Assembly: GCF_000317535.1 (NCBI RefSeq)
Contig: NC_019757.1
Coordinates: forward strand, 5,483,501-5,547,500
Direction: 5' to 3'
DNA length: 64,000 bases
DNA from: Cylindrospermum stagnale PCC 7417
GTDB taxonomy: Bacteria; Cyanobacteriota; Cyanobacteriia; Cyanobacteriales; Nostocaceae
A program made the position numbers and the translations under genes. Shown here piece after piece: positions 52,702 to 61,576 of the stretch. The first letter of the stretch is position 1. Each line of letters begins with the position of its first letter. Below the pieces are notes generated by a model. The model was not told where the DNA came from, did no database searches, and saw only the letters and a program-made list of their open reading frames with translations.

Positions 52702-52899
52702 ATGATTTACGGAAATATGCCTATGATGATATTTATTTTAGCTGCTGGATATTTATTCGCAGTCTACTTATTATTAGCCCTAGCAAAGCGTACAGGTAAA
52801 AAAACTGCTTCTAAAAGTGCGCCTTTGACTATCAAAGGCACACACAAGCAGGAAATATCAGTTAGGGCAAAGGTAACTGAAGTAGTCAATAGCCAATAG
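52702..52899 (+). CDS. Small single-helix membrane protein
   Basis: A 65-residue protein starting MIYGNMPMMIFILAAGYLFA; an upstream start at 52657 adds an unlikely extension. The N-terminal transmembrane helix (about 6-30, MMIFILAAGYLFAVYLLLAL) is followed by a basic soluble tail (RTGKKTASKSAPLTIKGTHK) and EVVNSQ. No family is recognised. It ends just before the heptamer repeat shared with the convergent murI gene. Confidence 0.5.
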   Translation: MIYGNMPMMIFILAAGYLFAVYLLLALAKRTGKKTASKSAPLTIKGTHKQEISVRAKVTEVVNSQ

Positions 52900-52926
52900 T
52901 TATTAATCATTGATAAATATTTTAAC

Positions 52927-52954
52927 CAATGACTAATGACCAATAACTAATGAC
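52927..52954. repeat. Short heptamer STRR (4 units)
   Basis: Four tandem units: CAATGAC, TAATGAC, CAATAAC, TAATGAC. This is the same heptamer as at 11144-11213 and 59651-59706. It overlaps the 3' end of murI and supplies its stop codon. Confidence 0.85.
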
Positions 52955-53831
52955 CAACATAGTCTTGTTGAAGTTGGGAAACAGCGGCATCCATAAAGCA
53001 TACCTGTTCCACTAGTGGAGTATAGCCCAACCACTGCATTCCAGACTGTGCAAACTGTTGGGGACAACCGCTAACGGCGAAGCGAGTTGGTAGTGGTGGG
53101 TGAGTATTCCTTAAGCCTAATAGGTCTAAGTCTTGGGCACAAGCTGCTACGACATGTACAGCAGGGTCAACAAGCTTGACTTGAGGTGGGAGGAGCGATC
53201 GCAGAATTGGTGCAAGATGGGGATAATGAGTACAGCCGTAGACTAAAGTGTCAATTTCCTGCTTTATAAGGGATGCTAAATAGGATCTTGCCACCTCAGT
53301 GGTGTAGGGGTCGTGAATGCGATTTTGCTCAATCAGCGGCACAAACTCTGGACAACTGACTTGCCAGACTTGGACATCAGGTTCTATTTCGAGAATAGCA
53401 TGACGATAGGCATTACTCTTGGCGGTGGCTGGGGTAGCAATTACACCAATACGCTTTCCTTGCTCCACTGCTGCCTTTGCCCCGGGTAAAATCACGCCCA
53501 GAATCGGGATGCTAAATTCCTGGCGCACTGCTTCTAGCGCTAGGGCAGAACTGGTATTGCAAGCCATAATCACCATTTTTACCCGCTGCTGTTGCATCCA
53601 GGTAATGATTTCGCGCACAAACTTTAAAATTTCTGCTTGTGAACGAATGCCATAAGGAAGTCGAGCTGTATCCCCAAAGTAAATTACTAATTCATTGGGG
53701 AGTTGCCGATAGAGTTGTCGCAGTACCGTCAAACCACCCACACCACTATCAAAGATGCCAATTGGGGCACGTTGGGGTTCTTGGTCAGAAAAATGGTCAA
53801 GATTCCCTTCAAAGATGGAAGATGAATACAC
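52947..53831 (-). CDS. murI: Glutamate racemase
   Basis: A 294-residue racemase. It has IGIFDSGVGGLTVLRQL, the active-site Cys in MACNTSSALAL and the second Cys in VYGCTHYPHLAP. PVVEL-type signatures are represented by LPNELVIYFGDTARLPYG. It supplies D-glutamate for peptidoglycan. The N-terminus is about 20 residues longer than usual, so the true start may lie inside. The C-terminal His and stop are read from the heptamer repeat. The amidase gene lies upstream on the same strand. Confidence 0.93.
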   Translation of the reverse strand: MYSSSIFEGNLDHFSDQEPQRAPIGIFDSGVGGLTVLRQLYRQLPNELVIYFGDTARLPYGIRSQAEILKFVREIITWMQQQRVKMVIMACNTSSALALEAVRQEFSIPILGVILPGAKAAVEQGKRIGVIATPATAKSNAYRHAILEIEPDVQVWQVSCPEFVPLIEQNRIHDPYTTEVARSYLASLIKQEIDTLVYGCTHYPHLAPILRSLLPPQVKLVDPAVHVVAACAQDLDLLGLRNTHPPLPTRFAVSGCPQQFAQSGMQWLGYTPLVEQVCFMDAAVSQLQQDYVGH

Positions 53832-53980
53832 AAGCGGATATTGATTTAGGTTTTGGGATTTAAGATACAGGATTTAGCAGACATTTGGCTAAATGACTCT
53901 TAAATCCTGCACGCCAAAGAAGTCTACATAGCACCTCTTTAAATAAGAATTTGTACTACATTTTGACATTAGCTGCATCT

Positions 53981-55888
53981 TTATCTTTGCTGTAAATACC
54001 TGAGAATACCACGAGCGATCGCATCTGCCATCCGATTTTGGTACTCTGGTGTTCCCAATCGCGGATTATCCTCCCGACCACTCATATAGCCAGTTTCTAC
54101 GAGAATCGAGGGCATGGAGCTTTTTCTGAGGACGTAAAATCTGGCTTTGCGGGTGCCTCGGTCTTTAATAGTACCGATATTCTGGAGAATGGACTTGCGA
54201 ACAGCTTCCGCCAGACCATAACCACTGTCGTAATAATATACTTCTAACCCATTCACATCAGGTCGACGGTCAACGGAATTAGCGTGAATACTGACAAACA
54301 AAGTTGCATTCACACGCTCTGCTATATCTACCCGTCCCTGAAGTTCGACAAAAAAGTCAGCATCCCGCGTTAGCACAGTTTGTACGCCATTTTGCTCCAA
54401 AATCGTAGCAACCCTTCTACTAATCGGCAGAACGACATCTTTTTCTAACAAACCACCGAGACCAGGAGCACCAGAGTCTTTACCGCCATGTCCGGGGTCA
54501 ATAACTACTCGCAGTTTGCCCCTGGGAACCGAGGGACGTGGCTGTGGTCGCGTTTGAGCATTATCCGTACCTATGTCCGGCAATTGTCCATTGTTTGGTA
54601 ATGGTAAGGGAGGTAAACTAATCGGGGGTATTGCACGGCGAGAGCGTTGTAACTGGAGTGCCAAAAGCTGGTTGCTGATCTGATTGAGTTCACCAATTTG
54701 CACTCCCGATGCAGGTTGGATCAAAACGACTACAGAATTGGATGCTTGTGATTGCAGGCGTACTCGAAGAATGGGGCTGTTGGCATCGAAAGCAGGGCCT
54801 GTTACCGAGCGAGCTAACTTAGCGTTGGGAATCGTGATGCGAAATAGACCAGAGGTTCTATCCCAACCACCTGTGGCCGACACAGTTTGGTCAGACCGAA
54901 TCAGAAGTTGTGTGCCATTACCAGCCAGTTCCACAGCCTGAATAGTTGCTGGGGAGTTATTAACAGGTGTTGTGGGACGTTGAATATTATCTCCACCAGG
55001 TAATCTGACAACACGACTGGGTAACACCACAAAACCACCAACACTGCTGGCGCTGGCCCGCCAGTCGGGGCTATTTTTGTCCACCTGCAACGTCATCCGT
55101 ACTCCAGGTGGTCTGGTTTGCAGTTGGGAGAATTGAATGCGGCTGACACCATAGCGATTAATTGACAGATCCCGCTGCGCTAGACTTGATGATAAAGCTG
55201 CGCCAGCAATGTCAATGTTGATTGTCCGATTATCTTCGCTACGATTAACTTGAACTTGAGGATTAGCACCACTGGTACGAATGAAAAACCCATCGCCTGT
55301 GACTCGGAAATTCTCAATTTGAGTCACCCCTGCTGTGGTATTGACCACCGTTTCCTGGGTAGACGGGGCAGGAACTGTTGTCACCACATTGTAAATATTT
55401 CTCGAAGGTAGCACTGGCGCAGATGTTTTTGCAGGTGCTGTGGCCTCTCTGACTTCTGATTGCTGCTCTCCACTTTCCTTAGAAGAGATTATTGCCTCAA
55501 CTTTTGGCTTTGGTAATTGCACTGTCCAGCGACTGCCGGTAGTACCAACAAATTTTACCAGCTTGGGGTCTAGTGTATAACCAGGAGTGAGTTCGACGAC
55601 TATGCGCGTTGTTTGATCGTCAAACTGCCCGATACGGATAGTGCGAATTGCACCGCCTACTTGCTGCGTTAACTGCGGACGTCCAAATTTGGTGTCTGGC
55701 AAATCAATTACCAGACGAGTGGGGTTGAAAATTAGTTGCGCCTGGGGTTGGACAGTGCCTGAAGTGTTAATTTCCAGTCGGTTTTGATTAGTATCAAACC
55801 GCCAAGACTCCAGTTTTGCTGCCAAAGCTGGCGACGATAGCAAGAAAATTGTTCCAATAGTGCTGGGTAGTAACCAGTGTAGTTTCAC
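53981..55888 (-). CDS. amiC: N-acetylmuramoyl-L-alanine amidase (AMIN plus Amidase_3)
   Basis: A 635-residue exported cell-wall hydrolase. A signal peptide (cleavage after PALAAK) is followed by two to three AMIN domains (about 25-130, 195-290, 320-405) that bind peptidoglycan or localise the enzyme. A Pro-rich linker leads to the zinc amidase domain: VVIDPGHGGKDSGAPGLGG, LTRDADFFVELQGRVDIAE, FVSIHANS and PSILVETGYMSG. In Anabaena, AmiC enzymes drill septal nanopores needed for cell-cell communication and heterocyst function. From memory, two tandem copies exist there, but only one is here. Confidence 0.92.
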   Translation of the reverse strand: MKLHWLLPSTIGTIFLLSSPALAAKLESWRFDTNQNRLEINTSGTVQPQAQLIFNPTRLVIDLPDTKFGRPQLTQQVGGAIRTIRIGQFDDQTTRIVVELTPGYTLDPKLVKFVGTTGSRWTVQLPKPKVEAIISSKESGEQQSEVREATAPAKTSAPVLPSRNIYNVVTTVPAPSTQETVVNTTAGVTQIENFRVTGDGFFIRTSGANPQVQVNRSEDNRTINIDIAGAALSSSLAQRDLSINRYGVSRIQFSQLQTRPPGVRMTLQVDKNSPDWRASASSVGGFVVLPSRVVRLPGGDNIQRPTTPVNNSPATIQAVELAGNGTQLLIRSDQTVSATGGWDRTSGLFRITIPNAKLARSVTGPAFDANSPILRVRLQSQASNSVVVLIQPASGVQIGELNQISNQLLALQLQRSRRAIPPISLPPLPLPNNGQLPDIGTDNAQTRPQPRPSVPRGKLRVVIDPGHGGKDSGAPGLGGLLEKDVVLPISRRVATILEQNGVQTVLTRDADFFVELQGRVDIAERVNATLFVSIHANSVDRRPDVNGLEVYYYDSGYGLAEAVRKSILQNIGTIKDRGTRKARFYVLRKSSMPSILVETGYMSGREDNPRLGTPEYQNRMADAIARGILRYLQQR

Positions 55889-56728
55889 AGTCCTTTCTCC
55901 TGATTCGCATTCATGGGAGCCGTCAACATTTCAACATATTGGCAAAGCCTCACACCGTCACCGCCCAAATTTTCGCTTTGATGCTGCAAAAGAGTTTTGC
56001 TCTGGTATTAAAGACACAGCTAATGGCGTAAGATCGTAGCATACCCCACTGATTTAGCCATGCTACGAGCGCAGAGAACTTTGACTTGTAAAGCATCAGA
56101 TTACACCAAAAAAGAGCTATTATAATTAACCGTACTCAGAAAATCCCGGTCAATCAAACTTAAATCAGCTCGTCAGATTAGTGTTAAGTTGTTTGATTGC
56201 TGGTAATCAATCCACCAAGTAAAAAAATCCAACGGCTGTCAACTGGTGAATAAGTCCGAGGATCAGCGAATAACCTAGTCGCGGAGCGGCTTGTCATCAG
56301 ATATCGGAACTTCTGGTGCGGTCAGGCTGGTGACAGCTACTCTTTAATATTTAGAAAAATAGTTATGGTTGGGTGTAGCGAGTGGTGTAGAATCAGTCCC
56401 AGTCGGTCATACTTGACCACGTCAGGGATTAATGCTGAGTGGTTTGATTGGATGCACAGCCGAAAAAATTTTCACTAATGTCAACTGATCACACAAGATT
56501 CGCGGGTGTCAATTCTTAGTTACTGGGCAAATATTCAGAGCATGACAGGGGCACAGGGGAAGACTAGGAATAAATAACATCCTGAATGCTAGTAGGAATC
56601 AGAAACAAACGAAAAAGCATGATCACAGGAGACGGCGTTTAGGGAAGAGAAGTTTCCGATGAGTAGGAAGTGCTGAGTCCTGAGTAATTGGCACTCAGGA
56701 CTGATTCATGCTCTACCCCAGAGTTTGG
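55889..56728. other. Gene-free region between amiC and the antiporter
   Basis: About 840 bases without a credible open frame. It contains the presumed amiC promoter (AT-rich near 56110-56130) and a 10-bp perfect hairpin, AGTCCTGAGT/ACTCAGGACT (56676-56685 with 56693-56702), close to the end of the antiporter gene. No trace of a second amidase was seen by eye. Confidence 0.5.
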
Positions 56729-58180
56729 TTAACTCTCCTGAGAATCTTTTGATGTCGGTATGACAAACTGAGGCGGTTCTATTACCAATGGCGTCCCAGA
56801 GGAAGCGTCTAAAATTAATTCCTCTGAGTCTGTAGCTACGGTTTTTGGTTCTGGAAATACGAATCGTAGCAAGGGAGGAGCTAAAAAGGTTGTCAGGATC
56901 ACCATCATGATAATGGCTGCCCCCAGTGGTTTTGAGAGAGCACCACTAGCTGCGCCGACACCAGCAAATACCAACCCTACTTCTCCTCTAGGAATCATTC
57001 CCACACCAATCGCCAAACGGTTGATTCCGGGTTGACCAAACACCGTTAAACCTGTGATCACTTTACCGATAATGGCTACTGTAATCAGGAAAGTTGCCAT
57101 AATTAGACCTTCTCGATTACTGGGAATCCCTGGGTTCAAAACTCCCAAATCGGTTTTTGCCCCTACAGCTACAAAGAAAATCGGCACTAGCATATCGGCA
57201 ATGGGAATCACTTGCTTTTGCAGTTCTTTCCGCTTATCACTTTCTTCTAAGACTAAACCCGCAGCAAAAGCACCCAGAATTGCCTCTAAGTGGATGGCGG
57301 CGGCAAAGTATGCCATCACAAAGGCGAAGATGAATGCTGGTATCACCAGTTCACCTCGTGTTTTGAGTTGATCGGCGATCGCGACAAAAGATTTATTGAA
57401 AACATTGCCCAGGACGATCGCACCCAGAAGAAACCCAGTGGCGCTGATAATCAGGTAAATGACTTTGGTCACATCTACCGCACCATCTTTAGCCAGGCTG
57501 GCAACTACCGCGAGGACGATGATTCCCAGTACATCATCAATTACAGCAGCACCGATAATAATCTGCCCTTCTTTAGAATTGAGACGCCCCAATTCTGATA
57601 GCACCTTGGAAGTAATACCAATACTAGTAGCAGTCAAAGCCGCTCCAGCAAAAATTGCTGGGACAGCACTGATACCAAATATAGTCATTAACCCGATAGT
57701 ACCAGCAGCGAAAGGTGTTACCACCCCCACTACTGCGACGACGATGGCTTGAACACCAACCGCCATCAAGTCTTTTAAGTTTGACTCCAAACCAATTTCA
57801 AATAGCAGGATGATCACACCCAGTTCTGCCAAAACCGAAACCACCTCGGACTGCGCTGCAAACACCTCTGGAGTCGCTTCAGGACTTAACCCGGCAGTGG
57901 TTTGGAGGAAGGACATGATCAGAGAACTCGAACTGTCTGCGCCACCTTCAGGAAACACCAACAGATGTAGGACAGATACGCCTACCACTACGCCACCAAG
58001 GAGTTCGCCTAACACAGGCGGCAAACCCACTCGGTTCGATAATTCCCCACCAACTTTGCTGGCGAGGTAAATTACCACTAAACTCAGCAGCACTGCGGCT
58101 ACTACCATTGAACTGTCTGCTGCTTTTGTGGCGCTTGCCAGCAGAGGGAAAGAAAAGTTGACTGCATCTAAAAACTGCAT
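56729..58180 (-). CDS. Cation:proton antiporter (CPA2 / NhaS-KefB type)
   Basis: A 483-residue protein with about 12-13 transmembrane helices. It has GLPPVLGELLGGVVVGVS, ILLFEIGLESNLKDL and the ion-binding helix GAAVIDDVLGIIVLA, with the paired Asp of electrogenic antiporters. ILGAFAAGLVL and MIPRGEVGLVFAGVG complete the signatures. It exchanges Na+ or K+ for H+. There is no C-terminal TrkA-N domain. The long N-terminal loop (SSSSLIMSFLQTTAGLSPEA) is a cyanobacterial feature. The ion cannot be told from sequence. Confidence 0.9.
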   Translation of the reverse strand: MQFLDAVNFSFPLLASATKAADSSMVVAAVLLSLVVIYLASKVGGELSNRVGLPPVLGELLGGVVVGVSVLHLLVFPEGGADSSSSLIMSFLQTTAGLSPEATPEVFAAQSEVVSVLAELGVIILLFEIGLESNLKDLMAVGVQAIVVAVVGVVTPFAAGTIGLMTIFGISAVPAIFAGAALTATSIGITSKVLSELGRLNSKEGQIIIGAAVIDDVLGIIVLAVVASLAKDGAVDVTKVIYLIISATGFLLGAIVLGNVFNKSFVAIADQLKTRGELVIPAFIFAFVMAYFAAAIHLEAILGAFAAGLVLEESDKRKELQKQVIPIADMLVPIFFVAVGAKTDLGVLNPGIPSNREGLIMATFLITVAIIGKVITGLTVFGQPGINRLAIGVGMIPRGEVGLVFAGVGAASGALSKPLGAAIIMMVILTTFLAPPLLRFVFPEPKTVATDSEELILDASSGTPLVIEPPQFVIPTSKDSQES

Positions 58181-58230
58181 TTGTTCTGTGAAAATCCTTC
58201 TCTTTATTTTTACCGCTTTCGTTCAAGCAA

Positions 58231-58659
58231 CTATTTGGAGACTTTTAGTAGATTTAATTCTGCCTTCTCTATTAGGCAATGCCAGTAGAACTCAGAAACT
58301 GGGACTACAGACAGTCTAGGGAGTCGCAGCAAGTCAAAGTCTGTAAACTTACCATCCTGCTTGATTTGGACAAGGGTTACGGGCTGGGGAACTCTTTGCA
58401 CTGCCTGCACATCCACAACCACCCGTTTGCTATCATTCAATGCTGGATCGGCATAAGGTTGACTAATGATTTCTGCCACACCGATAACTTGCCGTTCTTT
58501 TCCTGTGTGATAAATCAATGCCAAGTCATTCTGGAACATTGTACGTAGATATTTTAGCGCCAAGGAATTGTTGACTCCATCCCAAACTGTACTGCCATCT
58601 CTTTCTAGATCAAAGTAGGAATAATCTGTCGGTTCTGTTTTCAGTAGCCAATAAGCCAT
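58231..58659 (-). CDS. EVE domain-containing protein
   Basis: A 142-residue protein made of a single EVE domain, related to PUA and YTH folds. MAYWLLKTEPTDYSYFDLER, WDGVNNSLALKYLRTM, IYHTGKERQVIGVAEI and FTDFDLLRLPRLSVVPVS are typical. Such domains bind modified bases in DNA or RNA. Standalone forms are widespread and often not tied to defence systems, and no restriction genes neighbour it here. It lies 50 bp upstream of the antiporter gene. Confidence 0.9.
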   Translation of the reverse strand: MAYWLLKTEPTDYSYFDLERDGSTVWDGVNNSLALKYLRTMFQNDLALIYHTGKERQVIGVAEIISQPYADPALNDSKRVVVDVQAVQRVPQPVTLVQIKQDGKFTDFDLLRLPRLSVVPVSEFYWHCLIEKAELNLLKVSK

Positions 58660-58895
58660 AACAAAGTCTCCACAAGTTCTGAGGTAATTTTTTCAGTTTC
58701 TAAAAATGTAACCACTTCAGCTTTAAACTGTGGCAGTGTCAAAGTAGGAACATACCAATCGTATCTATGAGTCCCATAGGAGTTGTGAAAAACTCGTAGT
58801 GGCTGTTGACTGTTAATAGTTGGCGGTCAACTAATAATTGTTAGATCTGCTTGATTGGCAGCATCTGAATAAATTTTTTGAGGAGTGCAAATCTG

Positions 58896-59642
58896 ATGCC
58901 TAGAATCACTTTGTCTGGTTCTCAGTTGCTATCTGGGAACCTGTGGAAAACACTGCCAATGCTTATGCTAGTATGTATGACTTTTGCCCTGCCTGCTTCG
59001 GCGCAAGAGAAGGAAAAATTTTGGCGTACTCTCACTGTCAGTGGTCGTGGTGTGGAAATGATTCCCACAACCCTGTCGCTAGTAAGTTTGGGAGTGGAGA
59101 TTCAGGGAAAAACTGCCGAGGAGGTACAGCAAGAAGCTGCCCGCAGGTCATCAGCGGTGGTTACTCTGCTGAAAAATCGGAATGTGGAAAAATTGCAAAC
59201 TACTGGTATTCGCCTCAATCCAGTTTATAGCTACAACAATAATGTACAGCGGATTACAGGCTATACTGCCAGCAACACTGTGAGTTTTCGCTTGGCCACA
59301 GAAAAAGCGGGTACATTGTTGGATGACGCAGTTAAAGCTGGGGCGACACAAATTAACGGCATTAGCTTTGTAGCCAGTGAGGAAGCGATCGCATCTGCAC
59401 AAAAACAAGCGCTCAAAGAAGCTACCCAAGAAGCCCAACAGCAAGCCGATGCCGTTTTCAGCACACTCAGGTTAAAGCCAAAAGAGGTAGTGAGCATTCA
59501 AGTTAATGGTGCAAGTCCGCCGCCACCACCGATGCTATATCGTGCTGAGGCTGCTAAATTAGCTAATGCTGATGCTTCTACTCCTGTAATTGGCGGTGAA
59601 CAGCAGGTCGAAGCATCGGTGACATTGCAAATTAGTTATTAG
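58896..59642 (+). CDS. SIMPL-domain (DUF541) periplasmic protein
   Basis: A 248-residue protein. The ATG at 58896 (MPRITLSGSQLLSG) is preferred and has GGAG upstream. A signal peptide ends near ALPASAQEK. The SIMPL domain includes VSGRGVEMIPTTLSLVSLGV, AEEVQQEAARRSSAVVTLLK, TGIRLNPVYSYNNNVQRITG and AVKAGATQINGISFVASEEA, as in BP26 and YggE proteins. YggE affects oxidative stress tolerance, and other members form channel-like rings. The end of the gene (ISY and stop) is heptamer-like and the repeat continues downstream. Confidence 0.85.
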   Translation: MPRITLSGSQLLSGNLWKTLPMLMLVCMTFALPASAQEKEKFWRTLTVSGRGVEMIPTTLSLVSLGVEIQGKTAEEVQQEAARRSSAVVTLLKNRNVEKLQTTGIRLNPVYSYNNNVQRITGYTASNTVSFRLATEKAGTLLDDAVKAGATQINGISFVASEEAIASAQKQALKEATQEAQQQADAVFSTLRLKPKEVVSIQVNGASPPPPPMLYRAEAAKLANADASTPVIGGEQQVEASVTLQISY

Positions 59643-59650
59643 TCAATGGT

Positions 59651-59706
59651 CATTAGTCATTAGTCATTAGTCATTAGTCATTAGTCATTAGTCATTAGTC
59701 ATTAGT
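59651..59706. repeat. Heptamer STRR (CATTAGT), 8 units
   Basis: Eight perfect tandem CATTAGT units (reverse strand AATGACT family). It lies between the convergent SIMPL and ssb genes, and shares its unit with the repeats at 11144-11213 and 52927-52954. Confidence 0.95.
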
Positions 59707-59746
59707 CAGTTGTCAGTGGTAAAGAAGCAACTGACAACTGACTTTC

Positions 59747-60109
59747 TTAGAAATTTTCTGGAGACATATCGCCCATACCGCCGTCTCCATCTCGCTTAGA
59801 ACCTAATAAATCTAGTTGATCTACTTGGATAACTGGTGTGGAACGGTTTGCTCCGGTTTGGCGATCGCTCCATGTGTCAAACTTTAAGGAACCTTTGATG
59901 GCAATTTGCTTGCCTTTACGTACATAATTACCCGCAACCTCTGCCGTTTTTCCCCACATCTCCAAATTAAACCAGTCGGTATGTTCCCCTTCTCTAGTGC
60001 GCCGATTGACTGCTAGTGTCAATTTACACTTAACACTACCAGACTCGAAATACTTCATATCAGGGTCAGTGCCTACACGACCGACAAGGGTAACAATATT
60101 AATGCTCAT
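59747..60109 (-). CDS. ssb: Single-stranded DNA-binding protein
   Basis: A 120-residue OB-fold SSB: MSINIVTLVGRVGTDPDMKY, KCKLTLAVNRRTREGEHTDW, GKTAEVAGNYVRKGKQIAIK and DTWSDRQTGANRSTPVIQV. It protects single-stranded DNA in replication and repair. The acidic partner-binding tail of bacterial SSB (DDDIPF) is reduced to GDMSPENF, so it is a short SSB of the type known in cyanobacteria. A perfect match to the cyanobacterial LexA box lies 15 bp upstream of the start, indicating damage control. Confidence 0.92.
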   Translation of the reverse strand: MSINIVTLVGRVGTDPDMKYFESGSVKCKLTLAVNRRTREGEHTDWFNLEMWGKTAEVAGNYVRKGKQIAIKGSLKFDTWSDRQTGANRSTPVIQVDQLDLLGSKRDGDGGMGDMSPENF

Positions 60110-60439
60110 GAACCTTACCTTTTAGTACAAGTGTACTTGTTTATCCTGACTTTGATCATAGCGAATTGTGAAACTGGTTAAAATATGTTAAATAATTTAC
60201 AATACAATTAATTCAAAGATCAAAAAATCCTTGGCAACACAAAGAAAACTATACGGTTATACTGATGTTGCCTGAGAATATTAGCAATTAGAATGCTTGA
60301 AACATAGCCAAAGAATACCAAAAACTATAGAAAAATAGTTTGGGTTACTGGACTCAGGCTAAAAAACGTAATAGAATCCAGCACGATTAACTCTTACCGT
60401 TATAGTCAAATTTATCGCCAATAGGGAGCGTAGAGACGA
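60110..60439. other. Divergent ssb-mreB intergenic region
   Basis: About 330 bases holding promoters for ssb (minus) and mreB (plus). The LexA-type box at 60124-60137 is the only site I can name. AT-rich stretches near 60180-60215 are promoter-like. Confidence 0.5.
60124..60137. promoter_or_regulatory. LexA (SOS) box upstream of ssb
   Basis: AGTACAAGTGTACT fits the published cyanobacterial LexA consensus RGTACNNNDGTWCB at every position. It is part of a larger dyad (ACAAGT-GT-ACTTGT). It lies 15 bp upstream of the ssb start codon, where LexA binding would block transcription. Confidence 0.75.
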
Positions 60440-61483
60440 GTGGGTTTTTTCAGGAACTGGCGCTCATCATGGGATATGGGTATCGACCTCGGTACAGCCA
60501 ACACCCTTGTTTACGTATCTGGTAAAGGCATTGTACTCCAAGAGCCTTCTGTAGTTGCTATCGATGTCAACGAAAAGGTAGCACTGGCAGTGGGAGAAGA
60601 AGCCAAAAAAATGCTCGGTCGCACACCTGGAAACGTGATTGCCCTCCGCCCCTTGCGTGATGGCGTAATCGCTGACTTTGATACAGCCGAGTTGATGCTG
60701 AAAAGCTTTATTCAGCGAGTAAATGAGGGCAGGTCTCTCATTCTACCCCGAATTGTCATAGGCATTCCCAGCGGTGTGACAGGGGTGGAAAGACGGGCTG
60801 TGATGGATGCAGCTACTCAAGCTGGGGCCAGAGAAGTGTATTTAATTGATGAGCCAGTAGCAGCAGCAATTGGTGCCGGACTACCAGTTGCCGAACCGAC
60901 TGGCAACATGATCATTGATATCGGTGGCGGGACAACAGAAGTGGCAGTACTGAGTCTCCAAGGTACGGTAATCAGTGAGTCAGTACGCATTGCCGGAGAT
61001 GAACTGACAGAAGCAATCATCATTTACATGAAGAAAGTTCATAACTTAGTGATTGGGGAACGTACTGCCGAAGACATCAAAATTCGGATTGGTTCTGCCT
61101 ATCCCACTAACGATGATGGTGATGCCATGATGGAAGTCCGAGGCTTACACCTGCTTTCTGGGTTACCGCGAACGGTGACGATCAAAGGCCCAGAAATTCG
61201 TGAAAGTATGTTGGAACCATTATCAGTAATTATCGAAGCAGTGAAACGGACACTGGAACGCACACCTCCGGAACTGGCAGCTGACATTATTGACCGGGGA
61301 ATTATGCTAGCTGGTGGTGGTGCCTTGCTCAAAGGTATTGATACTCTGATTAGCCATGAAACGGGCATTGTCACACACATTGCCGCCGATCCTTTAAGTT
61401 GTGTTGTCCTGGGAACAGGTCGCGTGTTAGAAAATTTCAAGCAGCTGGAACGGGTGTTCAGCGGACGTTCTCGCAATATGTAG
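60440..61483 (+). CDS. mreB: Rod shape-determining protein MreB
   Basis: A 347-residue bacterial actin. The GTG at 60440 is used because the preceding frame offers no ATG and GFFRNWRSSWDMGIDLG fits the family N-terminus, including an amphipathic start. Nucleotide-binding motifs are MGIDLGTANTLVYV, DIGGGTTEVAVLS and MLAGGGALLKGID. Others are VIGIPSGVTGVERRAV and YLIDEPVAAAIGAGLPV. It forms membrane-bound filaments that direct peptidoglycan synthesis. mreC and mreD follow in the same direction. Confidence 0.96.
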   Translation: MGFFRNWRSSWDMGIDLGTANTLVYVSGKGIVLQEPSVVAIDVNEKVALAVGEEAKKMLGRTPGNVIALRPLRDGVIADFDTAELMLKSFIQRVNEGRSLILPRIVIGIPSGVTGVERRAVMDAATQAGAREVYLIDEPVAAAIGAGLPVAEPTGNMIIDIGGGTTEVAVLSLQGTVISESVRIAGDELTEAIIIYMKKVHNLVIGERTAEDIKIRIGSAYPTNDDGDAMMEVRGLHLLSGLPRTVTIKGPEIRESMLEPLSVIIEAVKRTLERTPPELAADIIDRGIMLAGGGALLKGIDTLISHETGIVTHIAADPLSCVVLGTGRVLENFKQLERVFSGRSRNM

Positions 61484-61576
61484 CTAAAATAGTCTCAGTA
61501 GATATTGGGTTCTGTAGATTATGAATAATTATGGAATCCAGTATTTTCACTGCTAAAAAATATAAAAAAGGCATAA

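Noticed and set aside
58231-58659. The EVE protein as part of a modification-dependent defence system
   Set aside because: It is the common standalone form, with no nuclease, methyltransferase or other defence gene next to it.
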